A stretch of DNA of 64,000 bases, taken from assembly GCF_946227985.1 (NCBI RefSeq), contig NZ_CAMKGL010000001.1:1302001-1366000 (forward strand), read 5' to 3'. The position numbers were made by a program, and so were the translations under genes. Source of the stretch: Serratia quinivorans. GTDB lineage: Bacteria; Pseudomonadota; Gammaproteobacteria; Enterobacterales; Enterobacteriaceae. Below are positions 1 through 7,998 of the stretch, in pieces. The number at the start of each line of letters is the position of its first letter. Position 1 is the first letter of the stretch. The notes beneath the pieces are model-generated. The model saw only the letters and a program-made list of their open reading frames with translations. It searched no databases and was not told the origin of the DNA.

Positions 1-151
1 CCCCCGGCAAGGCCTCGATGGCTTTCGCCTCTACCTTGCTGTCATCATTAAACTCCATGCGCAGACGAGTCGCGCAGTGCGTCAGTTTGCTGACGTTGCC
101 CTTGCCCCCTACCCGCGCCAGTATTTCCAGGCCTAGCTGTTTGTAATCCAT
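1..151 (-). CDS. PTS beta-glucoside transporter, EIIB N-terminus (BglF type), partial
   Basis: Only the first 50 codons are in the window; the gene runs off the left edge. The product begins MDYKQLGLEILARVGGKGNV and continues to LTHCATRLRMEF. The Cys of THCATRLR is the phosphocysteine of the EIIB domain in beta-glucoside PTS permeases (BglF, ArbF and AscF type), which import and phosphorylate aryl-beta-glucosides at the inner membrane. The ATG at 151-149 is preceded by GGGGAA. The leader upstream holds a RAT sequence and a terminator, so expression should depend on a BglG-type antiterminator. Which glucoside is used cannot be told from this fragment, and no antiterminator gene lies upstream in the window. 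Confidence 0.88.
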   Translation of the reverse strand, partial: MDYKQLGLEILARVGGKGNVSKLTHCATRLRMEFNDDSKVEAKAIEALPG

Positions 152-165
152 CGAATTTCCCCGGT

Positions 166-238
166 AAAAAAACAAAAAAAAAGACCAAAATCAAAATGCG
201 CCTCATCGCATGGAGAGGTGCATTCCTATTTTGGTCTT
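166..238 (-). terminator. Rho-independent attenuator in the bgl-type leader
   Basis: On the minus strand an 11-bp perfect stem (AAGACCAAAAT with ATTTTGGTCTT, at 238-228 and 191-181) is followed by a T-rich run at 182-166. It ends about 15 nt before the PTS start codon. Its 5' arm shares the AAGACC segment with the RAT element, so the two structures exclude each other, as in the E. coli bgl leader. Confidence 0.88.
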
Positions 239-261
239 GCCTGCCTGAGCAGTAACACGCC
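233..261 (-). promoter_or_regulatory. RAT (ribonucleic antiterminator) for a BglG/LicT-type protein
   Basis: Read on the minus strand, the 29 nt contain GTTACTGC, a short loop and then GCAGGCAAGACC. This closely matches the E. coli bgl RAT as I recall it (TGTTACTGC, loop, GCAGGCAAAACC). It overlaps the 5' arm of the downstream terminator, the expected geometry for antitermination by a phosphorylation-controlled RNA-binding protein. Confidence 0.85.
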
Positions 262-293
262 GTAATAAAAATGTCTGGCGATCGTTAGGATCG

Positions 294-363
294 CGGCGAA
301 AGTATCGTCATAGTTGTGATTTTTCGGCAATAGCCTGCGTTAAGCTTTGTGATTAACATCACT
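294..363 (-). promoter_or_regulatory. Predicted PTS promoter with CRP site
   Basis: Minus-strand -35 TTGCCG (330-325), an 18-nt spacer and -10 GATACT (306-301) place the start near 294. A CRP-like site TGTGATTAACATCACT lies at 348-363, one base from the TGTGA-N6-TCACA consensus. Its centre at 355.5 is about 61.5 bp upstream of the predicted start, the classical class I activator position. The hexamers are only moderately good; the CRP site is strong. Confidence 0.65.
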
Positions 364-413
364 AATTTTCGAAAATGCACTGCAATGTTGTCCGTCATGC
401 CCCACTTTGGCGC

Positions 414-432
414 ATCGGTTAAATTAACCGAT
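414..432. promoter_or_regulatory. 19-bp perfect palindrome, possible operator
   Basis: ATCGGTTAAATTAACCGAT is a perfect 9-1-9 inverted repeat in the 477-bp gap (262-738) between the PTS gene and the oxalate decarboxylase gene. The rest of the gap from 433 to 720 is AT-rich, and I see no gene in it. The size and symmetry suit a dimeric repressor site, but which gene it controls is unknown. Confidence 0.4.
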
Positions 433-738
433 TAAAATAACACTGACAAAAAAACAGCCGCCTAAATAAATTAACTCTGTTTATTATTTATTGAACAAAA
501 AACAGGGTTTAATTGATACCGGAGAATTATTATTTAAAAGTAAAAGAAATAATTACAGCCTCACTCAATTGGTAACACAAACAAATAAATTATTCGCGGT
601 GAATGCAGCTTAACCCACTATGATTTAAACCGTCGCCGAGCATTTTCAATGCGGCAATAACACACCTGTAGCCAATAAAACCAACAGATAAATCCTGCCG
701 ATCTTTCGGCAGGCATTCTATATATTGGAGAAAGTTAT

Positions 739-1908
739 ATGTTATCGCGTCGTGATATATTAAAAGCCTCTGCGGTCAGCGCAGCAGCAGCCAGCGTAAT
801 GGGCGGTATGATTAAATCCGCCAGCGCCGACGAACATCGCAATATTGTCCCGCCCAGTACTTTCCAACCCGCCGCCGATGCACAAAACCTTTATAAATAT
901 GTCTTTGCCAACAGCAAAAAACGCAGTCTGCCCAGCGGCTGGGCCAGAGAGGCCACCGTCGAACAATTCCCGATTTCTGAAGGCGTTGCCGGGGTAGATA
1001 TGACGCTGGAGCCGGGCGGCGTACGCGAGCTGCACTGGCACGCCATTGCCGCCGAATGGGCATTTATGCTGGAAGGTCATGCCCGTATCACCATCATCGA
1101 CCCGGAGGGAAAGTGCGAAGTGGCGGACTTTGGCGCAGGGGATGTCTGGTATTTCCCCAAAGGCTATGGGCACTCGATCCAGGCGCTGGCGGACGGCGCA
1201 CACTTTGTATTGACCTTTGATAACGGCCATTTTTCCGAGTTTGGTACTTTCAGCATTACTGACTGGGTGGCGCACATGCCCAAAGAGGTGTTGGAAAAAA
1301 GCGTCAATATGCCGGCATCGGTATTTTCCAAAGCCAAACAGGGTGAAGCCTATATTGTCGCCGGTGCGGTGCCCCCGGCTCTGCCCCTGCCCAGCAGCGA
1401 CGGCGGTTTGAATAATGCCCCGCTGGCTCACCGTTATGAATTAATGAAGCAAAAACCTTTCTTTGAAAATGATGCAGGCAGCGTTCATTTGGTGTCTTCA
1501 AAAGAATTCCCCATATCAACCACCATGACCGGCATTATCGAGATCGTCAAACCCGGAGCCATACGTGAATTACATTGGCACCCCAACGCCAATGAGTGGC
1601 AATACTATATTTCCGGCAAGGGACGTATGACGGTATTTGGTTCACACGGCCATGCGCAGACATCAGAATATGCGCCGACAGACGTCGGTTATGTCCCGCA
1701 GGGGTTTGGCCATTACATTGAGAATATGGGCGATGAGGATCTCAAGGTGTTAATCGTACTGGATAACGGCATTTATCAGGATATTTCGCTATCGGACTGG
1801 CTGGCGAAAACCCCGGCCTATCTGCTGGCAGATAACTTCAATAATCAGATTGCCGACTGGCAAGATCGCCCCAGGGACAAACTGGTAATGTCCCGCCGTA
1901 AAAGCTGA
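739..1908 (+). CDS. Tat-exported bicupin oxalate decarboxylase-family protein
   Basis: A 389-residue two-cupin protein of the OxdC/OxdD family, which converts oxalate to formate and CO2 using Mn. A twin-arginine signal (SRRDILK, residues 3-9, then an Ala-rich stretch to about 30) predicts export to the periplasm. The N-terminal cupin has the metal set H99, H101, E106, H145, and the C-terminal cupin has H279, H281, E286, H325. The lid segment reads SEFGT (166-170) where Bacillus OxdC has SENST; its catalytic Glu is kept as E167. The C-terminal Glu equivalent to OxdC E333 appears to be Ile339, by recalled alignment. GGAGAAAG precedes the ATG. The substrate is inferred from family only, and the changed lid could alter the decarboxylase/oxidase balance. 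Confidence 0.82.
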   Translation: MLSRRDILKASAVSAAAASVMGGMIKSASADEHRNIVPPSTFQPAADAQNLYKYVFANSKKRSLPSGWAREATVEQFPISEGVAGVDMTLEPGGVRELHWHAIAAEWAFMLEGHARITIIDPEGKCEVADFGAGDVWYFPKGYGHSIQALADGAHFVLTFDNGHFSEFGTFSITDWVAHMPKEVLEKSVNMPASVFSKAKQGEAYIVAGAVPPALPLPSSDGGLNNAPLAHRYELMKQKPFFENDAGSVHLVSSKEFPISTTMTGIIEIVKPGAIRELHWHPNANEWQYYISGKGRMTVFGSHGHAQTSEYAPTDVGYVPQGFGHYIENMGDEDLKVLIVLDNGIYQDISLSDWLAKTPAYLLADNFNNQIADWQDRPRDKLVMSRRKS

Positions 1909-1914
1909 TGGGTA

Positions 1915-1939
1915 GCGAGGGGGCGTTACCCCCCCTCGC
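1915..1939. terminator. GC hairpin between convergent genes
   Basis: GCGAGGGGG and CCCCCCTCGC form a strong stem directly after the decarboxylase stop and just before the cytochrome gene's stop on the other strand. There is no long U tract, so efficiency is uncertain. Confidence 0.5.
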
Positions 1940-1945
1940 CAAGGG

Positions 1946-3250
1946 TTACTGCTTACGCTGCTCCGCCACCTGTTTGGCGGTCACCTTGCCCTGTTTTTCA
2001 CCAAACTGGCCCACCACGTAGTTGGCTACCGCAGCCACTTCTTCGTCCGAGTATTGGCTACCAAAGTCCGGCATAAACTCGTGCTGCTCACCAATGCTGA
2101 TGCGCGTACCTTTGAGGATCGCCTGCACCACGCTACGGCCCTGCGGATCGTTAACCGCGGTGCTGCCAACCAACGAAGCATATTTGCTCTGGCGGCCGGT
2201 ACCGTTCCACTGGTGACACCCGCTACAGTCCCCGGCGAACAGCCTGCGGCCGAGAGAATCTTCCTGCCCACCCGGCAATACCGCGCTGGAAGAGGTTGCG
2301 CCCTTTGGCTGCAGATTCACCGCGCTGGCACTGTCGGTGGCGATCGGCTCGATATTGCGCAGATATTTCACCAGGGCCTGGTTATCCTCCGGCGTCAGGT
2401 ATTGCAGGCTATTTTCCACCGCTTCCGCCATCGGGCCGGAAGCGCTGCTGCGCCCTTCCGCATGGCCGGTGGCCAGATATTGCGACAGTTGCTGCTCGCT
2501 CCAGCCGCCAATACCGGTATGCGAGTCCGGGGTAATATTGCCGGCGAACCAGCCCTGGATCACCTCGCCGCTGAGGTTTTTGCTCTGATTAATGCCAAAA
2601 CCCAGATTGCGCGGGGTATGGCATTCGCTGCAGTGGCCCAGCGCAGTCGCCAGATAGGCCCCGCGATTCCATTGCTCATCCTGATTGAGGTTCGGCTCGA
2701 AGCGTTTTTCGTTGAAGAACGCCAAATTCCAGAACTTCATGCCCCAGCGCTGGTTGAACGGGAACGACAGACCGTTTTCCGGATTGGCCTGCTTCACCGG
2801 CGGCAGGCTGAACAGGTAGGCTTTGATCGCCAGTACGTCGTCACGGCTTAAGCCAGTGTAGGAAGTATAAGGCATTGCCGGATACAGATTCCCCTGTGGA
2901 CCGACGCCTTCACGCACCGCACTCACAAACTGATCGTCACTCCAGCCACCGATCCCGGTTTCCGGGTCGGCAGTAATGTTGGTGCCATAAATGGTTCCGA
3001 ATGGCAGTTTAAAGGCAAAACCCCCGGCGAAGGGTTTACCGCCAGGTGCGGTGTGGCAGGCCACGCAGTCGGCGGCACGGGTCAGATATTCACCGCGGGC
3101 CAGTTTATCGCTAATGCTCGCCGGGGCCCCGGCGATAGGGGCCGCCGGCTCGGGGCCGACCGGGCGTAACAGGGTATAAAGCGCGTAGCCTCCCGCTAAC
3201 ACCACGATTGCGACAATCAGCCATAACAGCCATCTCAGGGCGTTGCTCAT
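1946..3250 (-). CDS. Membrane-anchored triheme cytochrome c subunit of Mo hydroxylase
   Basis: 434 residues from ATG 3250 (GGGAGA upstream). A single hydrophobic segment at about 5-28 anchors or exports it. Three CxxCH heme c motifs occur at C62 (CVACH), C207 (CSECH) and C342 (CSGCH), the layout of the cytochrome subunit of acetic-acid-bacterial alcohol and aldehyde dehydrogenases and of isoquinoline 1-oxidoreductase-type clusters. It lies 11 bp after the 2Fe-2S gene and probably passes electrons from the Mo/Fe-S subunits to quinone or a terminal oxidase on the periplasmic side. It closes a three-gene operon. Function in electron transfer is well supported; the partner oxidase is not visible. 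Confidence 0.85.
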   Translation of the reverse strand: MSNALRWLLWLIVAIVVLAGGYALYTLLRPVGPEPAAPIAGAPASISDKLARGEYLTRAADCVACHTAPGGKPFAGGFAFKLPFGTIYGTNITADPETGIGGWSDDQFVSAVREGVGPQGNLYPAMPYTSYTGLSRDDVLAIKAYLFSLPPVKQANPENGLSFPFNQRWGMKFWNLAFFNEKRFEPNLNQDEQWNRGAYLATALGHCSECHTPRNLGFGINQSKNLSGEVIQGWFAGNITPDSHTGIGGWSEQQLSQYLATGHAEGRSSASGPMAEAVENSLQYLTPEDNQALVKYLRNIEPIATDSASAVNLQPKGATSSSAVLPGGQEDSLGRRLFAGDCSGCHQWNGTGRQSKYASLVGSTAVNDPQGRSVVQAILKGTRISIGEQHEFMPDFGSQYSDEEVAAVANYVVGQFGEKQGKVTAKQVAEQRKQ

Positions 3251-3261
3251 GGGTTTCTCCC

Positions 3262-3720
3262 TTAATCCAACGCCTTGGCGGCCTGGTGAATGGCGGCGCG
3301 AATGCGCACGTAGGTAGCGCAGCGGCAAACGTTGCCACTCATCGCCGCGTCAATATCTGCATCGCTCGGGTTCTTGCTTTGGGCCAACAGTGCGCTGGCG
3401 CTCATGATCTGGCCGGACTGGCAGTAGCCGCATTGCACCACGTCCAGATTGACCCAGGCCGCCTGCACCGCTTTGCCCGCCGGCGTCTCGCCAATCGCTT
3501 CGATGGTGGTAATTTTCTTGCCCTCGGCGGCAGAGACCGGCGTCATGCAAGAACGTACCGGCACGCCGTCCAGATGGACGGTACAAGCGCCGCACATCGC
3601 AATGCCGCAGCCAAATTTGGTGCCGGTCAGCCCGGCTTCATCACGCAGGAACCACAGCAGCGGCATATGCGGGTCGCCATCAAACGTCAGCGGTTGGTCG
3701 TTCACGGTTAAAGTTATCAT
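3262..3720 (-). CDS. 2Fe-2S subunit of Mo hydroxylase (IorA/CoxS type)
   Basis: 152 residues from ATG 3720 (AAGGAG upstream; an earlier in-frame start at 3750 has poorer support). The N-terminal plant-type ferredoxin cluster is marked by CGIAMCGAC and VRSC. The C-terminal [2Fe-2S] helical domain has CGYCQSG and CRCATY. This is the small subunit of xanthine-oxidase-family enzymes. It has no signal peptide of its own, so it would be carried across the membrane with the Tat-targeted Mo subunit (inference). It starts 13 bp after the Mo-subunit stop and precedes the cytochrome gene. Confidence 0.88.
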   Translation of the reverse strand: MITLTVNDQPLTFDGDPHMPLLWFLRDEAGLTGTKFGCGIAMCGACTVHLDGVPVRSCMTPVSAAEGKKITTIEAIGETPAGKAVQAAWVNLDVVQCGYCQSGQIMSASALLAQSKNPSDADIDAAMSGNVCRCATYVRIRAAIHQAAKALD

Positions 3721-3733
3721 GCTGTTCTCCTTG

Positions 3734-5941
3734 TCAGACGCTGGCGTCACTGTTGGGACGGTGTAAAGGCAGGCTCAGTGAACTGCGGGGCCGCCCGAGC
3801 AGCGCCAGAGCATTCCCGACCGCCGGGGCTATGGTCGGCACACCCAGTTCACCCACGCCGGTCGGGGCCTCGGTGGACGGCACGATAATCACCTCTATTT
3901 CCGGCATTTCATCGATACGCAGCGGACGGAAATTGTTGAAGTTGGACTGCTCAACCACCCCGTCTTTTAGCGTAATGTTGCCGTACAGTGCGATGCTCAG
4001 GCCATAGCCGATGCCGCCTTCAATCTGCGCGCGGATCACATCCGGATTGACCGCGACGCCACAGTCCACCGCACACCACACCTTGTGCACCCGTGGAATG
4101 CCGCCTTCGCCGATCGATACCTCGGCAATCTGCGCCACCCGGGTATTAAACGCCTTGGCGACGCCAACTCCTCGCGCCCGGCCATCCACCACCTTCGCGC
4201 CCTGCCAGTTAGCGGCTTTTGCCACCGCCCGTAATACGCCGGCCTCACGCGGCGCATCCCCCATCAGTGCCAGTCGCCCCTCTACCGGATCCTGCCCGGT
4301 TTCCTGCAACAGTTGGTCGATAAAGCTTTCCACCGCATGGCCGGTGTGGGTACTGGCTACCGATCTCAGTGAGGTGGTAGGCACCTTGCCCGGCACGATA
4401 TGGGCGTCACAACGGAAGCTCTCAAAGGTATAAGGGACTTCGCTGGCACCTTCTATCATCATCTGATCGACACCCTTGACCACCAGTGCCGTCATCGCAC
4501 TGTTGAGCGTCCAGGAATGGCCGACGACGGTATCGCTCCAGCCCACCACCTTGCCGCCGCGGATCGCCCCGCGCAGCCGGTGCAGGATCATCGGGCGGTA
4601 CCAGCCGTTGCGGATATCGTCTTCACGCGTCCACACCACCTTCACCCCGTGCCCGGGGCCAATGGCCTTGGCGGCCGCCGCCATGTCTGCGGCCAGATCC
4701 GGCCCCAGCTTCGGGTTGCCCAGATCGATACGGCGACCAAAGCTGCCGCCGGCTAAAATAGTTTCAATTTCTACCTTCTCCGGTGGCAATTGGAACAGGT
4801 CGCACAGTTGCTGGTGATCGAGGGTTTGGATCTGACAGCCATAGCGCGCCTTGACGCTTTCACCGTCCCAGAACAGATAGCCGTCCAACGGTTCCATCGG
4901 CGCATGGGCCACATACGGAAAGGTGTATTCCGCTTCGATCACTTTGTCGGCTTTATCAAAAACCTCGTCCGGCTGGCCGTGACTTTTCGCCACCGCACCG
5001 GGCTTTTGCGCCACCTGGCGGAACTCAGCGAAAATCTGCTCGGTGTTGCGCCGCTCGGCCTGCGAGTCGTCCCACTCCACCTGTAATTTTTCACGCCCCT
5101 GGATCGCCGCCCAGGTATTTTTGGCATAGACCGCCACGCCGGTATCGGTCTGCTTCACCGCCACCACGCCCGGCACCGTCAGCGCACGGCTGGCGTCAAA
5201 CGAGGCCACCTTGCCGCCAAAACGCGGCGGCTTTTTGATGGTCACGGTCAGCATATCCGGTTCATGAATGTCCTGGGTAAATTGCGCCGAGCCGTTGGTC
5301 TTGGCCAGTGAATCCACCCGGTGCAAGCCGCTGGCCTTACCGATCAGCGTAAAATTGGCGGGATCTTTCAGCGTCAGGGTCGCGGGATCGGGTGGCGGCA
5401 ACTGGCTGGCCAATACGGCAAACTCACCGAAGCCCGCTTCACGCCCACTGGCCGCGTGGCGGATCTTGCCCGCCTGCACGGTAATTTCCTGCGCCGAGGT
5501 TTTCCAGCTTTGTGCGGCGGCCTGAACCAGCATCGCACGCGCCATGGCCCCCATGCGGCGCATCTGCTCATAGGCATTGGCCACCGAACTGGAACCACCG
5601 GTGCCCTGGAAACCAAACGACAGGTTTTTATAGACGTTGGTATCAACCGGCGCGGCAACCACCCGCACCTGCGACCAATCGGCGTCCAGCTCTTCGGCGA
5701 CCAAGGTCGCCATGCCGGTATACACCCCCTGGCCCACCTCGGTATGTTTACTGATAACCGTCACAATGCCTTCCTGGTCAATCTGCACAAAAGCATTGGC
5801 TGCATGAGGATTGTTTTCAGGCGCAGTGGCGGAGTTTGCGCGGGCCAGCGCACCGGTGGACGGCAGATAGGCACCGATCACCAGCGCACTGGCACCGACG
5901 ATAAAACGCCGCCGGGTAAGCGGGACTTCGGGTAGATTCAT
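3734..5941 (-). CDS. Tat-exported molybdopterin subunit of aldehyde/heterocycle oxidoreductase (IorB type)
   Basis: 735 residues beginning [20 protein letters not shown], a twin-arginine signal followed by a hydrophobic stretch. It resembles the large subunit of isoquinoline 1-oxidoreductase and of membrane-bound Mo aldehyde dehydrogenases. Visible motifs are [16 protein letters not shown] near the start, GGSFGRRID for cofactor binding and GVGELG near the C-terminus, where the catalytic Glu sits. The ATG at 5941 has GGAGCGATGAGC upstream. First gene of a three-gene operon with the 2Fe-2S and triheme subunits. The reaction is probably oxidation of an aldehyde or N-heterocycle in the periplasm, with electrons leaving through cytochrome c. 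The true substrate cannot be read from sequence. Confidence 0.83.
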   Translation of the reverse strand: MNLPEVPLTRRRFIVGASALVIGAYLPSTGALARANSATAPENNPHAANAFVQIDQEGIVTVISKHTEVGQGVYTGMATLVAEELDADWSQVRVVAAPVDTNVYKNLSFGFQGTGGSSSVANAYEQMRRMGAMARAMLVQAAAQSWKTSAQEITVQAGKIRHAASGREAGFGEFAVLASQLPPPDPATLTLKDPANFTLIGKASGLHRVDSLAKTNGSAQFTQDIHEPDMLTVTIKKPPRFGGKVASFDASRALTVPGVVAVKQTDTGVAVYAKNTWAAIQGREKLQVEWDDSQAERRNTEQIFAEFRQVAQKPGAVAKSHGQPDEVFDKADKVIEAEYTFPYVAHAPMEPLDGYLFWDGESVKARYGCQIQTLDHQQLCDLFQLPPEKVEIETILAGGSFGRRIDLGNPKLGPDLAADMAAAAKAIGPGHGVKVVWTREDDIRNGWYRPMILHRLRGAIRGGKVVGWSDTVVGHSWTLNSAMTALVVKGVDQMMIEGASEVPYTFESFRCDAHIVPGKVPTTSLRSVASTHTGHAVESFIDQLLQETGQDPVEGRLALMGDAPREAGVLRAVAKAANWQGAKVVDGRARGVGVAKAFNTRVAQIAEVSIGEGGIPRVHKVWCAVDCGVAVNPDVIRAQIEGGIGYGLSIALYGNITLKDGVVEQSNFNNFRPLRIDEMPEIEVIIVPSTEAPTGVGELGVPTIAPAVGNALALLGRPRSSLSLPLHRPNSDASV

Positions 5942-6179
5942 TGCTCATCGCTCCAAAATGCCGATCAACCTTAATCAATGCGGCGAAATCATTCTTTTTA
6001 TGCGCGCCGTCTGCATACACCAGCGCGACGGGCTAATAGTTAGCGTAGTCCATTATTTTGTCTGTCTGGCATTCAGGCGGGGTTTTCTGTGGTGGATTTG
6101 TGCTGTGTACTGCGCGGGTATTTCGGCCCTCATGCTATAAATTAACTATCTCTTCATTATCTCCACGAGGGTGAAAGCC

Positions 6180-6674
6180 ATGCCGCAACCCAATAACAAA
6201 TTTCGTTTTTATCGCCCGCTAAAGAGCTTAACCCATACTTTTGGTGACCAATGGTTTGCACTGAAGGCAGAAGCCTTTGCCCGCTTTTTTGGCACACCGA
6301 CGTTTTTGGTGGGGCAAACGGTGGTGGTGGCCGTCTGGATCTATCTCAATTTAGCAGGCCATACCAAGTTTGACCCTTACCCTTTTATTCTGTTGAACCT
6401 GGCTTTCAGCTTGCAGGCCGCCTACGCCGCCCCACTGATCCTGCTGGCGCAAACCCATCAGGCCGAACGTGACCAGGCGCACGCACTGGCCGATGCTCAG
6501 CATCGCGAGGATTTGGATGAGGCAATGGCGCAACGGCAAACCCTTGCCGCGCAGCAATCTGAACAATTGCTGGCGCTGTTGAAACAGAACACTGAATTAA
6601 CCAACCTGACCAAACAGATGGCAGAGCGCATTGAAAGCCTGGCAATCCAGTTGGCAAACCGGGATCGCAGCTGA
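6180..6674 (+). CDS. DUF1003 family inner-membrane protein
   Basis: 164 residues from ATG 6180 (GAGGGTG upstream; GTG at 6171 is an alternative). Two hydrophobic segments (about 43-61 and 69-90) are separated by a short polar turn with FDPYPF, typical of DUF1003. A Gln/Ala/Glu-rich tail (about 95-160) is likely coiled coil in the cytoplasm. The molecular role is not known. The 238-bp gap before it holds the divergent promoters of this gene and the Mo-hydroxylase operon; nothing else was recognised there. Confidence 0.72.
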   Translation: MPQPNNKFRFYRPLKSLTHTFGDQWFALKAEAFARFFGTPTFLVGQTVVVAVWIYLNLAGHTKFDPYPFILLNLAFSLQAAYAAPLILLAQTHQAERDQAHALADAQHREDLDEAMAQRQTLAAQQSEQLLALLKQNTELTNLTKQMAERIESLAIQLANRDRS

Positions 6675-6803
6675 ATTTGCTTCGTCACGGGTCATGGATT
6701 GCACCAAATTGCATCAATCGACGGCCTGATACCGCATCAGCGGCCGGTTTGCGGGCTGGTATGGAAATTGCTTCTCCCGATCGTGGCTATAAGGGAGAAG
6801 CAG

Positions 6804-7961
6804 ATGAAAGCAATTGTCATTGGTGGCGGCATCGGCGGTCTGTGTACCGCCATCGCATTACAGCGTGTCGGTATCGACACTGCGGTTTTTGAAGCGGTCA
6901 AAGAAATCAAACCGGTCGGGGCCGCCATTTCCATCTGGCCCAACGGCGTAAAATGCCTTAATTACCTGGGGATGAAAGAACCGCTGCGTGCGCTCGGCGG
7001 CCCAATGCACTACATGGCCTATCAGGAATACCTGCACGGCCAGACCCTGACTCGCTTTAGCCTGGATCCGCTGATCGCCAGCGTCGGTGAACGGCCGTAC
7101 CCGGTGGCCCGTGCCGAGCTACAGGCGATGTTGCTGGACACCTATGGCCGAGACCGCGTGCATTTTGGCAAACGCGTCAGCGGCATTGAAGAAACCGCAC
7201 AAGGCGTGACCGCCTGGTTTACAGACGGCAGCCAGGCCAGCGGTGATTTTCTGATCGCCGCCGACGGCACGCATTCCGCCATTCGCCCTTATGTGCTGGG
7301 CCACGGGGTGGATCGTCGCTATGCCGGTTACGTCAACTGGAACGGGCTGGTAGCCATTGATGAGTCTATCGCCCCCGCCGACCAGTGGACGACCTTCGTG
7401 GGGGAAGGCAAGCGGGTGTCGCTGATGCCCGTCTCCGACCACCGCTTCTACTATTTCTTCGACGTACCTCTGCCCACCGGGCTGGCGGAAGACCGCAGCA
7501 GCGCACGAGCCGATCTGCAGCGCTACTTTGCCGGCTGGGCCGAACCGGTGCAAAAACTGATTGCGGTGCTCGACCCCGACACCGTCAACCGCATTGAGAT
7601 CCATGATATCGAACCTTTCGAACAGCTGGTGCGCGGGCGCGTGGCATTACTGGGCGACGCCGGACACAGCACCACGCCGGATATCGGCCAGGGCGGCTGT
7701 GCGGCGATGGAGGACGCGGTGGTACTGGCGCTTGCCTTACAAACCAACTCGCTGGGCATTGAAGACGCGCTGTTGCGCTATCAGGAAAAACGCAGCCACC
7801 GGGTGAAGGATTTGGTGCTGAAGGCGCGAAAGCGCTCTGATGTCACCCACGGTAAAGAAATGGCGATCACCCATGGCTGGTACGAAGAGCTGAAAAGCGA
7901 AACCGGCGAGCGAATTCTCTCCGGCATGAAAGAAACCATTATGGGCGGGCCGCTGGCCTGA
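6804..7961 (+). CDS. hpxO: FAD-dependent urate hydroxylase
   Basis: 385 residues from ATG 6804 (AAGGGAGAAG upstream). It is very close to Klebsiella HpxO as recalled, which hydroxylates urate to 5-hydroxyisourate with NADH and O2. The Rossmann motif GGGIGGL lies at about 7-13, and GDAGHSTTPDIGQGG at 284-298. Residues reported as important in HpxO coincide by number: R204, Y216 and D293. Together with xdhABC and guaD at 27-33 kb it gives guanine to urate breakdown, although it is unlinked to them and the rest of the hpx set is not in the window. It stands alone between a DUF1003 gene and a convergent exporter operon. Confidence 0.92.
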   Translation: MKAIVIGGGIGGLCTAIALQRVGIDTAVFEAVKEIKPVGAAISIWPNGVKCLNYLGMKEPLRALGGPMHYMAYQEYLHGQTLTRFSLDPLIASVGERPYPVARAELQAMLLDTYGRDRVHFGKRVSGIEETAQGVTAWFTDGSQASGDFLIAADGTHSAIRPYVLGHGVDRRYAGYVNWNGLVAIDESIAPADQWTTFVGEGKRVSLMPVSDHRFYYFFDVPLPTGLAEDRSSARADLQRYFAGWAEPVQKLIAVLDPDTVNRIEIHDIEPFEQLVRGRVALLGDAGHSTTPDIGQGGCAAMEDAVVLALALQTNSLGIEDALLRYQEKRSHRVKDLVLKARKRSDVTHGKEMAITHGWYEELKSETGERILSGMKETIMGGPLA

Positions 7962-7998
7962 CTCTGCCCTTCCTCGGCGGCAAGGCAAGGCGTTGCCG

